DNA of 9,886 nucleotides from Deltaproteobacteria bacterium (GCA_030595135.1 JAUVDU010000036.1:1-9886), one strand, 5' to 3'; counted from the stretch's first letter, positions 1 to 6,278 are shown. Program-made: numbers and translations. The notes: a model not told the origin generated them from the sequence alone.

Positions 1-26
1 ATTAAAGCAGGAAGTTGATCACTCAT
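1..26 (-). CDS. mnhD: Probable MnhD/MrpD antiporter subunit, first eight codons only
   Basis: Forty bases beyond the mnhC stop on the minus strand an ATG at 26-24 opens a frame reading MSDQLPAL before the window ends. In Mrp, Mnh and Mbh operons mnhC is normally followed by mnhD, a large NuoL/M/N-like proton-translocating subunit, and a start of the type 'xLPAL' followed by hydrophobic residues fits that family. The assignment rests on position and eight residues. No clear Shine-Dalgarno sequence is seen upstream, where the DNA is AT-rich, so another start further out is possible. Inference, not recognition of a domain. Confidence 0.45.
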
Positions 27-65
27 TAAATAATAATTTTATAAGTTGTAGGTTATAAGTTTTGG

Positions 66-482
66 TCAGGTGCCTAACGTCTTATACGCAGCGGCCTCTT
101 TCCTGATCGCCATGATCTCATCTTCTTCTAAAGTGTGATAACGTTTGTATATAAGGATAAGCGTTGCCAGAGCCACCCCGGTAGTTGCGATGGAGACCAC
201 AATTGCGGTCAGCATCAAGACATGGGGCAACGGATTTAGGTAGTCGGCTACCTGAATGAGCTGTTCGCCATGGCCGTGACCGTCTCCCATAAGAATGGGA
301 ACCGTGGCCCCGCCTTTCTTGACCCCGATGGAGACGAAAAGGAGGATAATTGAGGTTTGAAAAATGTTCATACCGATCAGTTTTTTGACCAGGTTGCGTT
401 TACCCATCATGGCGTAAAGGCCGATCATCATGAGGACAACATAGATCCAGTAATTATATTTGGCTAAAATGTACTCAAGCAT
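66..482 (-). CDS. mnhC: Mrp/Mnh cation:proton antiporter subunit C (NuoK-like)
   Basis: Small membrane subunit of the Mrp-type Na+(or K+)/H+ antiporter, homologous to NuoK of complex I. The 138-residue product has three hydrophobic segments (about residues 11-26, 37-53 and 86-112). The family hallmark is the third segment, YLNPLPHVLMLTAIVV (81-96), followed by SIATTGVALA. The tail after residue 113 is charged and cytoplasmic. The loop between helices 2 and 3 carries a His/Gly-rich stretch, DGHGHGEQ (67-74), which is slightly unusual. The start is ATG at 482, with GAGGA placed 7 bases upstream. The gene overlaps the end of the preceding mbhE-like gene by 8 bases, which implies translational coupling. 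Classical MrpC is similar in length (about 110-140 residues). The family call is secure; the transported cation cannot be read from the sequence. Confidence 0.9.
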   Translation of the reverse strand: MLEYILAKYNYWIYVVLMMIGLYAMMGKRNLVKKLIGMNIFQTSIILLFVSIGVKKGGATVPILMGDGHGHGEQLIQVADYLNPLPHVLMLTAIVVSIATTGVALATLILIYKRYHTLEEDEIMAIRKEAAAYKTLGT

Positions 483-789
483 CTATTTGTCCTCGCTTGT
501 TTTTTTCTTTTCGAATACGGCGCAAGAGAAAGAGGCAGGAGATTGAGGCCGTAAAAATGACGGCCGCTTCCCCTAACGTGTCGTAGCTCCGGTAGTCGCC
601 CAGAACCGCCGAAACAATATTTGGGGTGGCGGTCAGCTTGGTTGCTTCGAGGATATAGTAGGGTGAAACATGAGAGTTAGCCGGTGAGTTGGGGTCGCCC
701 CAGGCCGGCATATCATGGGTGCCGTAAATCAGCAGAGCCCCGGTCATGATGACCGCAATCAAGGAGATCCATTTGAACCAGTTCTTCAT
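475..789 (-). CDS. MbhE-like subunit (C-terminal MrpA segment) of the antiporter module
   Basis: This 104-residue membrane protein corresponds to the last part of classical MrpA, which is a separate gene (MbhE) in hydrogenase-type modules. It has one N-terminal helix (about 5-23), the motif DMPAWG (26-31) with a following HVSPYYI, then PNIVSAVLGDYRSYDTLGE (56-74), the conserved 'DxRxxDTLGE' signature of this family, and a second helix (about 75-90). The C terminus is strongly basic. Start choice is ambiguous. ATG at 789 shares one base with the upstream TGA (TGATG coupling), while a TTG at 792 lies 8 bases from GGAGG and would add one residue. I took the ATG. It sits between the DUF4040 gene and mnhC, as MbhE does except that MnhB is missing between them. 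Confidence 0.82.
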   Translation of the reverse strand: MKNWFKWISLIAVIMTGALLIYGTHDMPAWGDPNSPANSHVSPYYILEATKLTATPNIVSAVLGDYRSYDTLGEAAVIFTASISCLFLLRRIRKEKNKRGQIDA

Positions 790-1034
790 CAATCCTTAGA
801 CCTCCGGGAGGTTTTGTTGATAGCTGCAATAAAGAGTACCGTACCAATTCCGGCACCAACCGAAGCTTCGGTAAAGGCGACATCAACAGCTCCCATTTCA
901 GTCCAGAGCAGACACATGAAAAAACTGTATGCTCCAAGAATAATGACGGCACTCATAAGATCTTTGATGTTGATGGCGGCAATCGCACAGATCACAATAA
1001 AGATGAGCAGGATAAGATCAAGTTGCCAGATCAT
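789..1034 (-). CDS. DUF4040/MbhD-like subunit (C-terminal MrpA segment)
   Basis: An 81-residue protein with three predicted membrane helices (about 5-22, 26-44 and 56-72). The family signature AVDVAFTEASVGAGIG (49-64) spans the entry to the last helix. It corresponds to the region of MrpA just before the MbhE-like domain, so in this organism the MrpA tail is split into two genes as in archaeal Mbh and Mbx complexes. In Mrp-type complexes this region lies at the contact between the small subunits and the proton channel. The ATG at 1034 overlaps the mnhG stop in an ATGA arrangement. AAGGAGA stands 8 bases upstream of the start, so initiation is well supported. The basic tail KTSRRSKD is expected to be cytoplasmic. 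Confidence 0.85.
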   Translation of the reverse strand: MIWQLDLILLIFIVICAIAAINIKDLMSAVIILGAYSFFMCLLWTEMGAVDVAFTEASVGAGIGTVLFIAAINKTSRRSKD

Positions 1035-1345
1035 GGAGTATTCTCCTTTTTCGTCCAGGGTTTGACGCCGCAGCGAAAAGCCGCCCGGCAGATCGAATGG
1101 GTGCCGGTCGGATTAGCAAAAAAGACGAAGACCGCGATCAAGAGAAGTTTAAAGCTGTCAAGACATAATCCATGATGAATAGCCAGGCCGCAGAGGCAGA
1201 GAAGGACGGCTAAGGTGTCACTTTTGCCGGTCGCATGCATGCGGGTGTAGAAATCGGGGAAACGTAAAATTCCGATGGCACCGGTCATAAAGAAGAAGCA
1301 ACCCAGGCAGATAAAAAATACGGCTATGGCGTCGGCGATATTCAA
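1031..1345 (-). CDS. mnhG: Mrp/Mnh antiporter subunit G
   Basis: A 104-residue membrane protein of the MnhG/PhaG family. It carries the diagnostic GAIGILRFPDFYTRMHAT (22-39) followed by GKSDTL, and the second conserved block ANPTGTHSICRAA (77-89). Three hydrophobic segments are visible (about 5-26, 46-60 and 64-78). The start appears to be TTG at 1345, directly after the TAG stop of mnhF (TAGTTG), with GGAGAGA about 7 bases upstream. The next ATG would be residue 20 and would delete the first helix, so the TTG is preferred. It overlaps the following gene by 4 bases. MnhG is an accessory subunit needed for assembly or activity of Mrp complexes; it has no catalytic residue of its own. Confidence 0.92.
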   Translation of the reverse strand: MNIADAIAVFFICLGCFFFMTGAIGILRFPDFYTRMHATGKSDTLAVLLCLCGLAIHHGLCLDSFKLLLIAVFVFFANPTGTHSICRAAFRCGVKPWTKKENTP

Positions 1346-1612
1346 CTAGATCTCTCCTTCCATTTCAAAATAGCGAGCCGCGGCCAGAGTACCAAGGAAA
1401 TTAAGAATGGCGTAGACCATGCTGATATCAATAAACATGGCGACTCGTTCGTAGAGAAAACCCATCAAGATGAGGATTACCAGGGTTTTGGTGCCGATGG
1501 CACCGACTGCAACCATGCGGTCAATAACCGTAGGGCCGACAATCGCCCGGTAGAGGCAGGGCAGAATCATGAGACAGAGGAAGAGGCAGATGCCGAGGAA
1601 GAAGCTATTCAT
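1346..1612 (-). CDS. mnhF: Mrp/Mnh antiporter subunit F
   Basis: An 88-residue, three-helix membrane protein of the MnhF/PhaF family. It has the family block RAIVGPTVIDRMVAVGAIGT (22-41) and a last helix FIDISMVYAILNFLGTLAAA (60-79) with the conserved aspartate D62. I place the start at ATG 1612, not at the upstream ATG at 1651, for two reasons: GAGGA lies 8 bases before 1612, and this ATG overlaps the mnhE-mnhB stop in the compact arrangement ATGAATAG. The longer form would add 13 residues, largely polar, not seen at the head of this family, and would overlap the upstream gene by 47 bases. It is followed without a gap by mnhG. Confidence 0.9.
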   Translation of the reverse strand: MNSFFLGICLFLCLMILPCLYRAIVGPTVIDRMVAVGAIGTKTLVILILMGFLYERVAMFIDISMVYAILNFLGTLAAARYFEMEGEI

Positions 1613-2723
1613 CTTTTGTATCCTCAGGTATTGTATCTTCCACCAAAGCATCCCCAGATTTTATCACCATTTCAGAGGGCTCATCCGGGAGTTCGCCGGC
1701 CGTGGCAATATCGAAGAAGATGGAGGTCATGCAGGCCATGACCGCCATGCCGATACCGATTTCAATGCCTAAAATACCGAGTGAACGAGCTTGGGGGGGG
1801 CCGACTTTGAGGAAAATGTCGAGTTTTTCGTAGTCCAGAAAATTACCCCCCAGAAGCAGACATAAGAGACCTAAACCGCCATAGATAAAGACGCCGGAAC
1901 TACAAAGCATGGTGGTCAGCTTTTCAGTAACCTTGGACATTGTTCTGCGCAAGCCGAAGGCCAGAGACAGCAAGACAATGCTGGCTGCCAGAATGACGCC
2001 GCCCTGAAAACCACCGCCCGGCGAATAGTGGCCGTGAGCAATGACGTAAAGGCCATAGATTTGAATGAATGGTGTAAAGATGCGGACAATGGTTTTGACG
2101 ATCAGGTTGTTGGCTTCGGCGGCCAGCATGGTGCCGGCCCTCTCCCGGGCGTGGGCGACCGGTAGAAATACTTTTTCAATGCGGTTTTCCATGTCGCCGG
2201 TTAATAGATCATCGGCAACCTTGCTGTCGATGGCATGGACATAAAAGGTGTTATCATTTAGGTCAATGGTGATGGTTCCCGGCGTCAGGGTAATGGAGTT
2301 GGCGAAAGTAACCAGGGCAAGTCCGTTGGTTAATTTGGTTTTGTAGGGTACGAAGTGCGGGTTCAGTCGGCTGATTGGTGAAAAGACCAATTTTGCTAAA
2401 TAGATATTGGAGACTATGATCTGATAAAGATGCCAGGGAATATAGGTTAGCAGGCGTGGAATTATCAGGTGAGAGTCACCCGCTCCGACGTGAACAAAAA
2501 GGAAATCACTTGAGGTGTAGGAGACCAGCAGGCAGCAAAAAACTCCGATCGAAATATGAAAGATGTCGTAATGGCCGGAGAGCAGGAGCCAAAAGAGAAA
2601 AAGCAAGATGAAAGAGAGTAAAAAATGTCTTACCTGCTCAAGCCGTTTTTGTGAAAAAACGGTTTGGTAGGAAGTTAGAGGCGTAAACGGTTTAGTTTGG
2701 GTTTTAGGACTTTCGTTGTTCAT
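1605..2723 (-). CDS. Fused Mrp/Mnh antiporter subunits E and B
   Basis: First gene of the antiporter operon, 372 residues. Residues about 30-188 are an MnhE domain: helices at roughly 33-49, 54-71 and 90-112, then the family motif SITLTPGT (143-150) and a soluble alpha/beta tail. Residues about 205-340 are an MnhB domain: FTPFIQIYGLYVIAHGHYSPGG (216-237) with the conserved HGHxSPGGGFQGG core, helices to about 338, and GILGIEIGIGM (316-326). An acidic tail (341-372) follows. MnhE proteins are usually about 160 residues and MnhB about 140, so this is two subunits in one frame. The start is ATG 2723 with a weak ribosome site. An internal ATG at 2129 (M199), preceded by GGGAGAGGG at 8 bases spacing, could also give free MnhB of 174 residues. 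A run of eight C lies in the MnhB part. Confidence 0.88.
   Translation of the reverse strand: MNNESPKTQTKPFTPLTSYQTVFSQKRLEQVRHFLLSFILLFLFWLLLSGHYDIFHISIGVFCCLLVSYTSSDFLFVHVGAGDSHLIIPRLLTYIPWHLYQIIVSNIYLAKLVFSPISRLNPHFVPYKTKLTNGLALVTFANSITLTPGTITIDLNDNTFYVHAIDSKVADDLLTGDMENRIEKVFLPVAHARERAGTMLAAEANNLIVKTIVRIFTPFIQIYGLYVIAHGHYSPGGGFQGGVILAASIVLLSLAFGLRRTMSKVTEKLTTMLCSSGVFIYGGLGLLCLLLGGNFLDYEKLDIFLKVGPPQARSLGILGIEIGIGMAVMACMTSIFFDIATAGELPDEPSEMVIKSGDALVEDTIPEDTKDE
2127..2150 (-). promoter_or_regulatory. Possible internal ribosome site and start for stand-alone MnhB
   Basis: Inside the mnhE-mnhB fusion, the minus strand reads GGGAGAGGG, eight bases of spacer, then an in-frame ATG at 2129. This is exactly where the MnhE domain ends and the MnhB domain begins. 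The site is stronger than the one before the fusion's own start. It may be an active reinitiation point, a remnant of the former separate mnhB start, or a chance purine run. Visible in sequence; use of the site is inference. Confidence 0.4.
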
Positions 2724-2769
2724 TGTTTGCCGAATTAAGTAATGAATTTGTAAAATGAACTTAACTGCA

Positions 2770-2799
2770 AACCTACAACTTTTAATGATTTTTTGTCAA
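2770..2799 (-). promoter_or_regulatory. Candidate sigma-70-type promoter of the antiporter operon
   Basis: On the minus strand a consensus TTGACA (2799-2794) is followed after 18 bases by TAGGTT (2775-2770), a three-of-six match to the -10 box keeping TA and the final T. Transcription would begin near 2763, giving a leader of about 40 bases before the mnhE-mnhB ATG. The -10 overlaps the TTGTAGGTT motif that recurs in two other intergenic places in this window. The -35 is strong and the -10 moderate. Confidence 0.45.
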
Positions 2800-2974
2800 G
2801 AAATTTTTTGCGTGAAATTTTTACTAAAATCATGTTTTATTAAGAGCTGAAATAGTCGTAAAAAAAACTTGACTTAGAAAGCTTCGATATGGTAACTAAG
2901 CGCCGCTTTTAGGCCGGTAATATCGGTTGGGGCTTTTACCTGATCACTGCTTCATTGACCCTTTCCCTATGGCC

Positions 2975-3004
2975 TTTAGTTATTGGTTGTGCAGACATTA
3001 TAAA
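2975..3004 (+). promoter_or_regulatory. Weak promoter candidate for the atp operon
   Basis: TATAAA at 2999-3004 is a good -10 box. Eighteen bases upstream is TTTAGT (2975-2980), only a three-of-six -35. The start of transcription would be near 3011 and the leader about 32 bases, enough to contain the AGGAG ribosome site at 3029-3033. Alternatives further upstream (TTGACC at 2955) are no better, so the position is uncertain. Confidence 0.25.
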
Positions 3005-3042
3005 TATGTTGTTGATTGAAATCATTTTAGGAGTAGAGCGCT

Positions 3043-3468
3043 GTGATAGATATTAATGCGACATTATTCATCCAGTGGGGCATATTTGTCGCCCTGATGG
3101 TTTTTCTCCATTTTTTCTTGTTCAAGCCCGTTTTACGGGTGGTCGATGCCCGCCAGGCCAAGGTTGAGGGAACCTTCGCTGGAGCGAAAGAACTTCAGTG
3201 TAAAGCTGACAGTGATCAGGTAGAGTATCAGGCCAAGCTCACCAATTCTAAAGAGAAAATGTTTGCTCGCACAGCGGCAATCCGCGAGAGTGCTGCGAAA
3301 GAGTCTAAAACGCTCATGGAAAAAGCTCGGGAAGAAGCTTTAGCTCAGGTTGAATCCACGAAAGAGCGGGTTCGCCACGATACTGAGGTTGTGCGTAAAG
3401 AGCTGGTTGCTAATGTCGATGGTCTGGCACGCGAAATTGCCGGTAAAATTCTTGAGAGACAAATTTAA
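3043..3468 (+). CDS. atpF': F-type ATP synthase subunit b' (peripheral stalk)
   Basis: First of two b-type stalk subunits, 141 residues. One N-terminal membrane helix (about 9-28, rich in F, L, V and M) is followed by FKPVLRVVDARQAKV and then a long charged helix rich in A, K, E and R to about residue 130, as in b/b' proteins, which pair as a coiled coil to hold F1 against the a subunit. The start is GTG at 3043 with AGGAG 9 bases upstream. No ATG start exists before the membrane helix. It is followed after 34 bases by atpF. Bacteria with b/b' heterodimers include photosynthetic groups and many deltaproteobacteria. Which of the two genes is called b or b' is convention; the shorter, leader-less first gene is taken as b'. 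Confidence 0.9.
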   Translation: MIDINATLFIQWGIFVALMVFLHFFLFKPVLRVVDARQAKVEGTFAGAKELQCKADSDQVEYQAKLTNSKEKMFARTAAIRESAAKESKTLMEKAREEALAQVESTKERVRHDTEVVRKELVANVDGLAREIAGKILERQI

Positions 3469-3502
3469 CCAGTACTTTAAGGATTTAAAGGGAAAAGACG
3501 GG

Positions 3503-4123
3503 ATGAGTAGTCGAGGAATGAGAATTGCCGGGAAGGTTTTACTGGCGGCCCTGTTGGTTGGGGTGACGGTTGTCGCAGTTGGGGCTTCCGAGGCTGGCGC
3601 CGCTGAGCACAAGAGTCTGTATACACTATTGGTTGAGGATCCAATGCCTCTGCTTAAAGATTTTCTTTGGCGGGTTCTGAATCTTGCTGTTTTGCTCTGG
3701 GTTATCATTAAGTTTGCAGGCAAGCCGGTGCGCGAGTTTTTTGCCGGGCGTCGTGAAACCCTTTTAAAGGGAGTCCAGGAAGCTCAGGAAGCAAAAGCGG
3801 CCGCTGAAAAAATCTTCAGCGAATATCAGGCCAAACTTGCCGGCTTGGAAGATGAATTGTTGAAGATGGAAAAACGGTCTCAACTGGAAGCTGAGCGCGA
3901 AAAAGAGAGAATGCAGCAAGAGACTGAAACCTTGGTGGCAAAACTTCAGCAGCAGGCCCGGCAGATGGCCGATCAGGAAGTCGCTACCGCCCAGCGGACT
4001 TTACGTAATGATGCTGCCCGTTTGGCGGTTGAAGTAGCGGAACGTCTGGTGAAAGAGAATGTCAGTGACGCCGATCGTCAACTGATGGTCGAAAACTATC
4101 TCGAAAAAGTAGTGGGGGCGTAA
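3503..4123 (+). CDS. atpF: F-type ATP synthase subunit b, with signal-peptide-like N terminus
   Basis: Second b-type stalk subunit, 206 residues from ATG 3503. Unlike the preceding b', it begins with a basic and then hydrophobic stretch (about 6-28) ending in ASEAGAA (28-34), which looks like a cleavable signal peptide. The true membrane helix follows at about 55-71 (LWRVLNLAVLLWVIIKF), then KPVREFFAGRRE, then a long A/E/K/Q-rich helix (90-185), the dimerising stalk. Similar leader sequences occur on b subunits of some deltaproteobacteria. The open frame extends upstream to 3350, but that part overlaps atpF' in another frame and is not b-like, so it is excluded. A purine stretch (AAAGGG) lies about 10 bases before the ATG. 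ATG 3518 is a possible alternative start. It ends two bases before atpH. Confidence 0.9.
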   Translation: MSSRGMRIAGKVLLAALLVGVTVVAVGASEAGAAEHKSLYTLLVEDPMPLLKDFLWRVLNLAVLLWVIIKFAGKPVREFFAGRRETLLKGVQEAQEAKAAAEKIFSEYQAKLAGLEDELLKMEKRSQLEAEREKERMQQETETLVAKLQQQARQMADQEVATAQRTLRNDAARLAVEVAERLVKENVSDADRQLMVENYLEKVVGA

Positions 4124-4125
4124 AG

Positions 4126-4665
4126 TTGATTCGCGATATTATTGCCAAAAGATATGCTAAAGCTTATTTTGCTTTAGCCCAGGAGCAGGATCGTTTGCTT
4201 GAAGCACAGACTGAGTTAAATGAGTTTGTCGCTTTTCTTGATGGGCAGTCGGAGCTTAGTGAAGTCCTTTACAATCCGGTTTTTGAGATTGCGCAGCGTA
4301 AGGCGGTTTTAAATGCTCTGCTCGAAAAACTTGAAGTGTCGGGCACACTCCAGAGTCTTCTAGGTCTATTAGTCGATAAGAATAAAATTGCCTATGTTGA
4401 TCTGGTAGCTGATAATTTCAGCCAGTTAGCCGATGAAGCTGAGGGTCGGATTAAGGTCGAAATCAGCAGTGCGACAAAATTGACTAAAAAAGCTTTAAAA
4501 GATCTCCAGAAAGAGTTTTCGCGTCTGACCGGGAAAAAGGTCGAGCTCGAAGTTGAAATCGACAAGTCGCTTATCGGTGGCATTGTCGCCCGTTACTCTG
4601 GGATGGTTTATGATGGTAGTATCAAGACTCAGTTAAATCGCTTTGGCGAGGCTCTGAGAGCTTAG
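4126..4665 (+). CDS. atpH: F-type ATP synthase delta subunit
   Basis: Delta (OSCP-type) subunit, 179 residues, linking the top of the alpha3beta3 head to the b/b' stalk. The N-terminal helical domain starts with the typical IAKRYAKAYF (6-15). The C-terminal domain has the conserved VEIDKSLIGGIVARY near 143-157, followed by GMVYDGSIKTQL, the family signature. The start is TTG at 4126, two bases after the atpF stop, with a GGGGG run about 7 bases upstream. The reading MIRDIIAKRYAKA matches family N termini closely, and no ATG is available at this place. Length is normal (about 177-185). It is followed by an unusually long spacer of 104 bases before atpA. Confidence 0.96.
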   Translation: MIRDIIAKRYAKAYFALAQEQDRLLEAQTELNEFVAFLDGQSELSEVLYNPVFEIAQRKAVLNALLEKLEVSGTLQSLLGLLVDKNKIAYVDLVADNFSQLADEAEGRIKVEISSATKLTKKALKDLQKEFSRLTGKKVELEVEIDKSLIGGIVARYSGMVYDGSIKTQLNRFGEALRA

Positions 4666-4678
4666 AGTTTGAAAATAT

Positions 4679-4700
4679 GATCTGTGAAAACAGGTCTTTT
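4679..4700 (+). terminator. Short GNRA-loop hairpin with U-tract between atpH and atpA
   Basis: GATCTGT (4679-4685) and ACAGGTC (4690-4696) pair over seven positions with one G-U, closing a GAAA tetraloop, and TTTT follows at 4697-4700. An A tract precedes the hairpin, so the element is terminator-like in form, but the stem is short and only moderately GC-rich. It lies 14 bases after the atpH stop, inside the operon. It could be a weak terminator, an attenuator, or an RNA-processing or protective hairpin that separates the alpha message from the stalk genes. Structure seen; role inferred. Confidence 0.4.
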
Positions 4701-4769
4701 GTAGGTTTAGATAGTTTAGAACGGTTACCTTTATAATAAGAACTGTTTTTTAGGGAGTAGAAAGAGGCC

Positions 4770-6278
4770 ATGGAATTACGCGCTGAAGAGATAAGTCAGA
4801 TTATCAAAGATCAAATTGAAAACTATGAGAAGAAAGTTGAGGTCAGTGAAACCGGAACTATCCTGACGATTGGTGATGGTATCGCACGGATCTACGGACT
4901 TGAAAATGCCATGGCCGGAGAGCTGTTGCTCTTTCCCCACGATATTTATGGAATGGTGCTTAACCTTGAAGAAGATAATGTCGGGGCGGTTCTATTTGGT
5001 GAGGATATTGAGATCGGTGAAGGTGATGAAGTTAAGCGAACCGGTCGGATTGTTGAAGTCCCGGTAGGCGAAGCTCTTTTAGGGCGCGTCGTCAATGCCC
5101 TGGGGCAGCCGATTGACGGAAAAGGTTCAATTGATACGGATTTGAGCCGCAGAGTCGAAATCAAAGCACCGGGGATTGTTGATCGTCAGTCGGTTCATGA
5201 ACCTCTGCAGACCGGTCTTAAAGCGATTGACTCAATGGTACCGATTGGCCGGGGCCAGCGTGAACTGATTATTGGTGACCGCCAGACCGGTAAGACCGCT
5301 GTCGCCATTGATACAATTATTAATCAGAAAGATACCGATGTTTACTGTATTTATGTAGCGATCGGGCAGAAACGTTCGACCGTTGCTCAGGTTGTGGCCA
5401 AGCTCGAAGAGTATGGAGCGATGGAGTATACGACCGTGGTTGCGGCAACCGCAAGTGAGCCCGCACCGTTGCTGTTTATCTCTCCCTATACTGGGGTAAC
5501 CATGGGTGAGTATTTTCGTGACAATGGCAAGCATGCTTTGATCATCTATGATGATCTTTCAAAACAGGCTGTGGCTTATCGCCAGCTTTCACTGTTGCTG
5601 CGTCGCCCGCCGGGACGTGAAGCGTATCCCGGTGATGTTTTCTATGTCCATTCCCGCCTGCTCGAGAGAGCTGCTAAAATGAGTGATGAGCGTGGGGGCG
5701 GTTCCCTGACGGCGTTGCCGATTATCGAAACTCAGGCTGGTGATGTCGCCGCCTATATTCCGACCAACGTTATTTCAATTACTGATGGTCAGATTTTTTT
5801 GGAATCCGATCTCTTCTATTCCGGTATCCGACCGGCAATCAACGTCGGACTATCAGTTTCTCGGGTTGGGGGTTCGGCTCAGGTGAAAGCCATGAAGCAG
5901 GTTGCCGGTACGCTGCGCCTCGATTTGGCTCAGTATCGTGAGATGGCCGCCTTTGCTCAGTTTGGTAGTGACCTTGATAAAACGACCCAAGCCATGTTGG
6001 CCCGCGGAGTTCGCCTGGTTGAACTGCTTAAACAGGATCAGTATAGTCCGTTGCCGATGGAGAAACAGGTTCTTATCATCTTTGCCGCAATTAATGGTTT
6101 TGTTGATGATTATGAGGTCTCGGAACTTCTTCGCTATGAATCTGAATTAAATGACTTTGTGGCGGCAAATTATAGTTCGGTGATGGATGAGATCAGAGAT
6201 AAGAAGAACCTTGATGATGATCTCAAAGCCAAGGTCGAAGATGTTTTAAAAGCCTTTAAAGAGGTTTTCAAAGCTTAA
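4770..6278 (+). CDS. atpA: F-type ATP synthase alpha subunit
   Basis: Alpha subunit, 502 residues, normal for bacteria. Three of these alternate with beta in the F1 head and carry the non-catalytic nucleotide sites. Visible features are the N-terminal helix that contacts delta, a beta-barrel domain to about 95, Walker [10 protein letters not shown] (169-177), Walker B LIIYDD (257-262), the alpha/beta signature [10 protein letters not shown] (355-364), and directly after it R365 in SRVGG, the arginine finger completing the catalytic site on beta. The C-terminal helical domain is complete. Start is ATG 4770 with AAAGAGG close by and AGGGAG about 11 bases upstream. An exact TATAAT hexamer lies 32 bases before the ATG, without a matching -35. 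No key residue is missing. Confidence 0.99.
   Translation: MELRAEEISQIIKDQIENYEKKVEVSETGTILTIGDGIARIYGLENAMAGELLLFPHDIYGMVLNLEEDNVGAVLFGEDIEIGEGDEVKRTGRIVEVPVGEALLGRVVNALGQPIDGKGSIDTDLSRRVEIKAPGIVDRQSVHEPLQTGLKAIDSMVPIGRGQRELIIGDRQTGKTAVAIDTIINQKDTDVYCIYVAIGQKRSTVAQVVAKLEEYGAMEYTTVVAATASEPAPLLFISPYTGVTMGEYFRDNGKHALIIYDDLSKQAVAYRQLSLLLRRPPGREAYPGDVFYVHSRLLERAAKMSDERGGGSLTALPIIETQAGDVAAYIPTNVISITDGQIFLESDLFYSGIRPAINVGLSVSRVGGSAQVKAMKQVAGTLRLDLAQYREMAAFAQFGSDLDKTTQAMLARGVRLVELLKQDQYSPLPMEKQVLIIFAAINGFVDDYEVSELLRYESELNDFVAANYSSVMDEIRDKKNLDDDLKAKVEDVLKAFKEVFKA

Larger units (their letters stand above)
2724..3042. other. Divergent intergenic region between the antiporter and ATP synthase operons
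   Basis: This stretch of 319 bases has no gene I can support. The left part (about 2724-2880) is AT-rich with several A and T tracts and holds the minus-strand promoter candidate. The middle (about 2895-2980) is more GC-rich, with two partly similar CTTTTA-containing segments (near 2908 and 2933) but no strong hairpin. The right part leads to the atpF' ribosome site. Plus-strand promoter candidates are all imperfect: TTGACT at 2869-2874 with no good -10; TTGACC at 2955-2960 with AGTTAT at 17 bases spacing; and TATAAA at 2999-3004 with only a weak -35. No tRNA, small protein gene or convincing riboswitch was recognised. Confidence 0.7.

Noticed and set aside
67..74. His/Gly-rich loop of MnhC (residues 67-74) as a metal-binding site
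   Set aside because: DGHGHGEQ has only two histidines in a flexible loop between helices; that is too little to claim metal binding.
715..1065. Open plus-strand frame of 116 codons across the MbhD/MbhE-like genes
   Set aside because: It lies antisense to two genes with clear family motifs and tight coupling. Its product looks like low-complexity antisense sequence without a recognisable domain.
1613..1651. Longer mnhF starting at ATG 1651
   Set aside because: The downstream ATG 1612 has a well-placed GAGGA and a compact overlap with the upstream stop; the extra 13 residues do not resemble the family.
2869..2898. TTGACT with TAACTA as an atp promoter
   Set aside because: The -35 is good, but at 18 bases spacing the hexamer matches the -10 consensus only at its first two positions.
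2895..2980. GC-richer block with repeated CTTTTA segments, considered as a riboswitch or small RNA
   Set aside because: Only short stems (CCG/CGG and GGTAA/TTACC) can be drawn. No known riboswitch core was recognised and there is no terminator.
3350..3502. Upstream extension of atpF that would overlap atpF' by about 120 bases
   Set aside because: The extra 51 residues are a shifted-frame reading of atpF' with no b-subunit character. The ATG at 3503 gives a sensible N terminus.
5232..5534. Minus-strand open frame of 100 codons inside atpA
   Set aside because: It is antisense to the Walker A region of alpha; long antisense frames are a by-product of the codon use of this gene.
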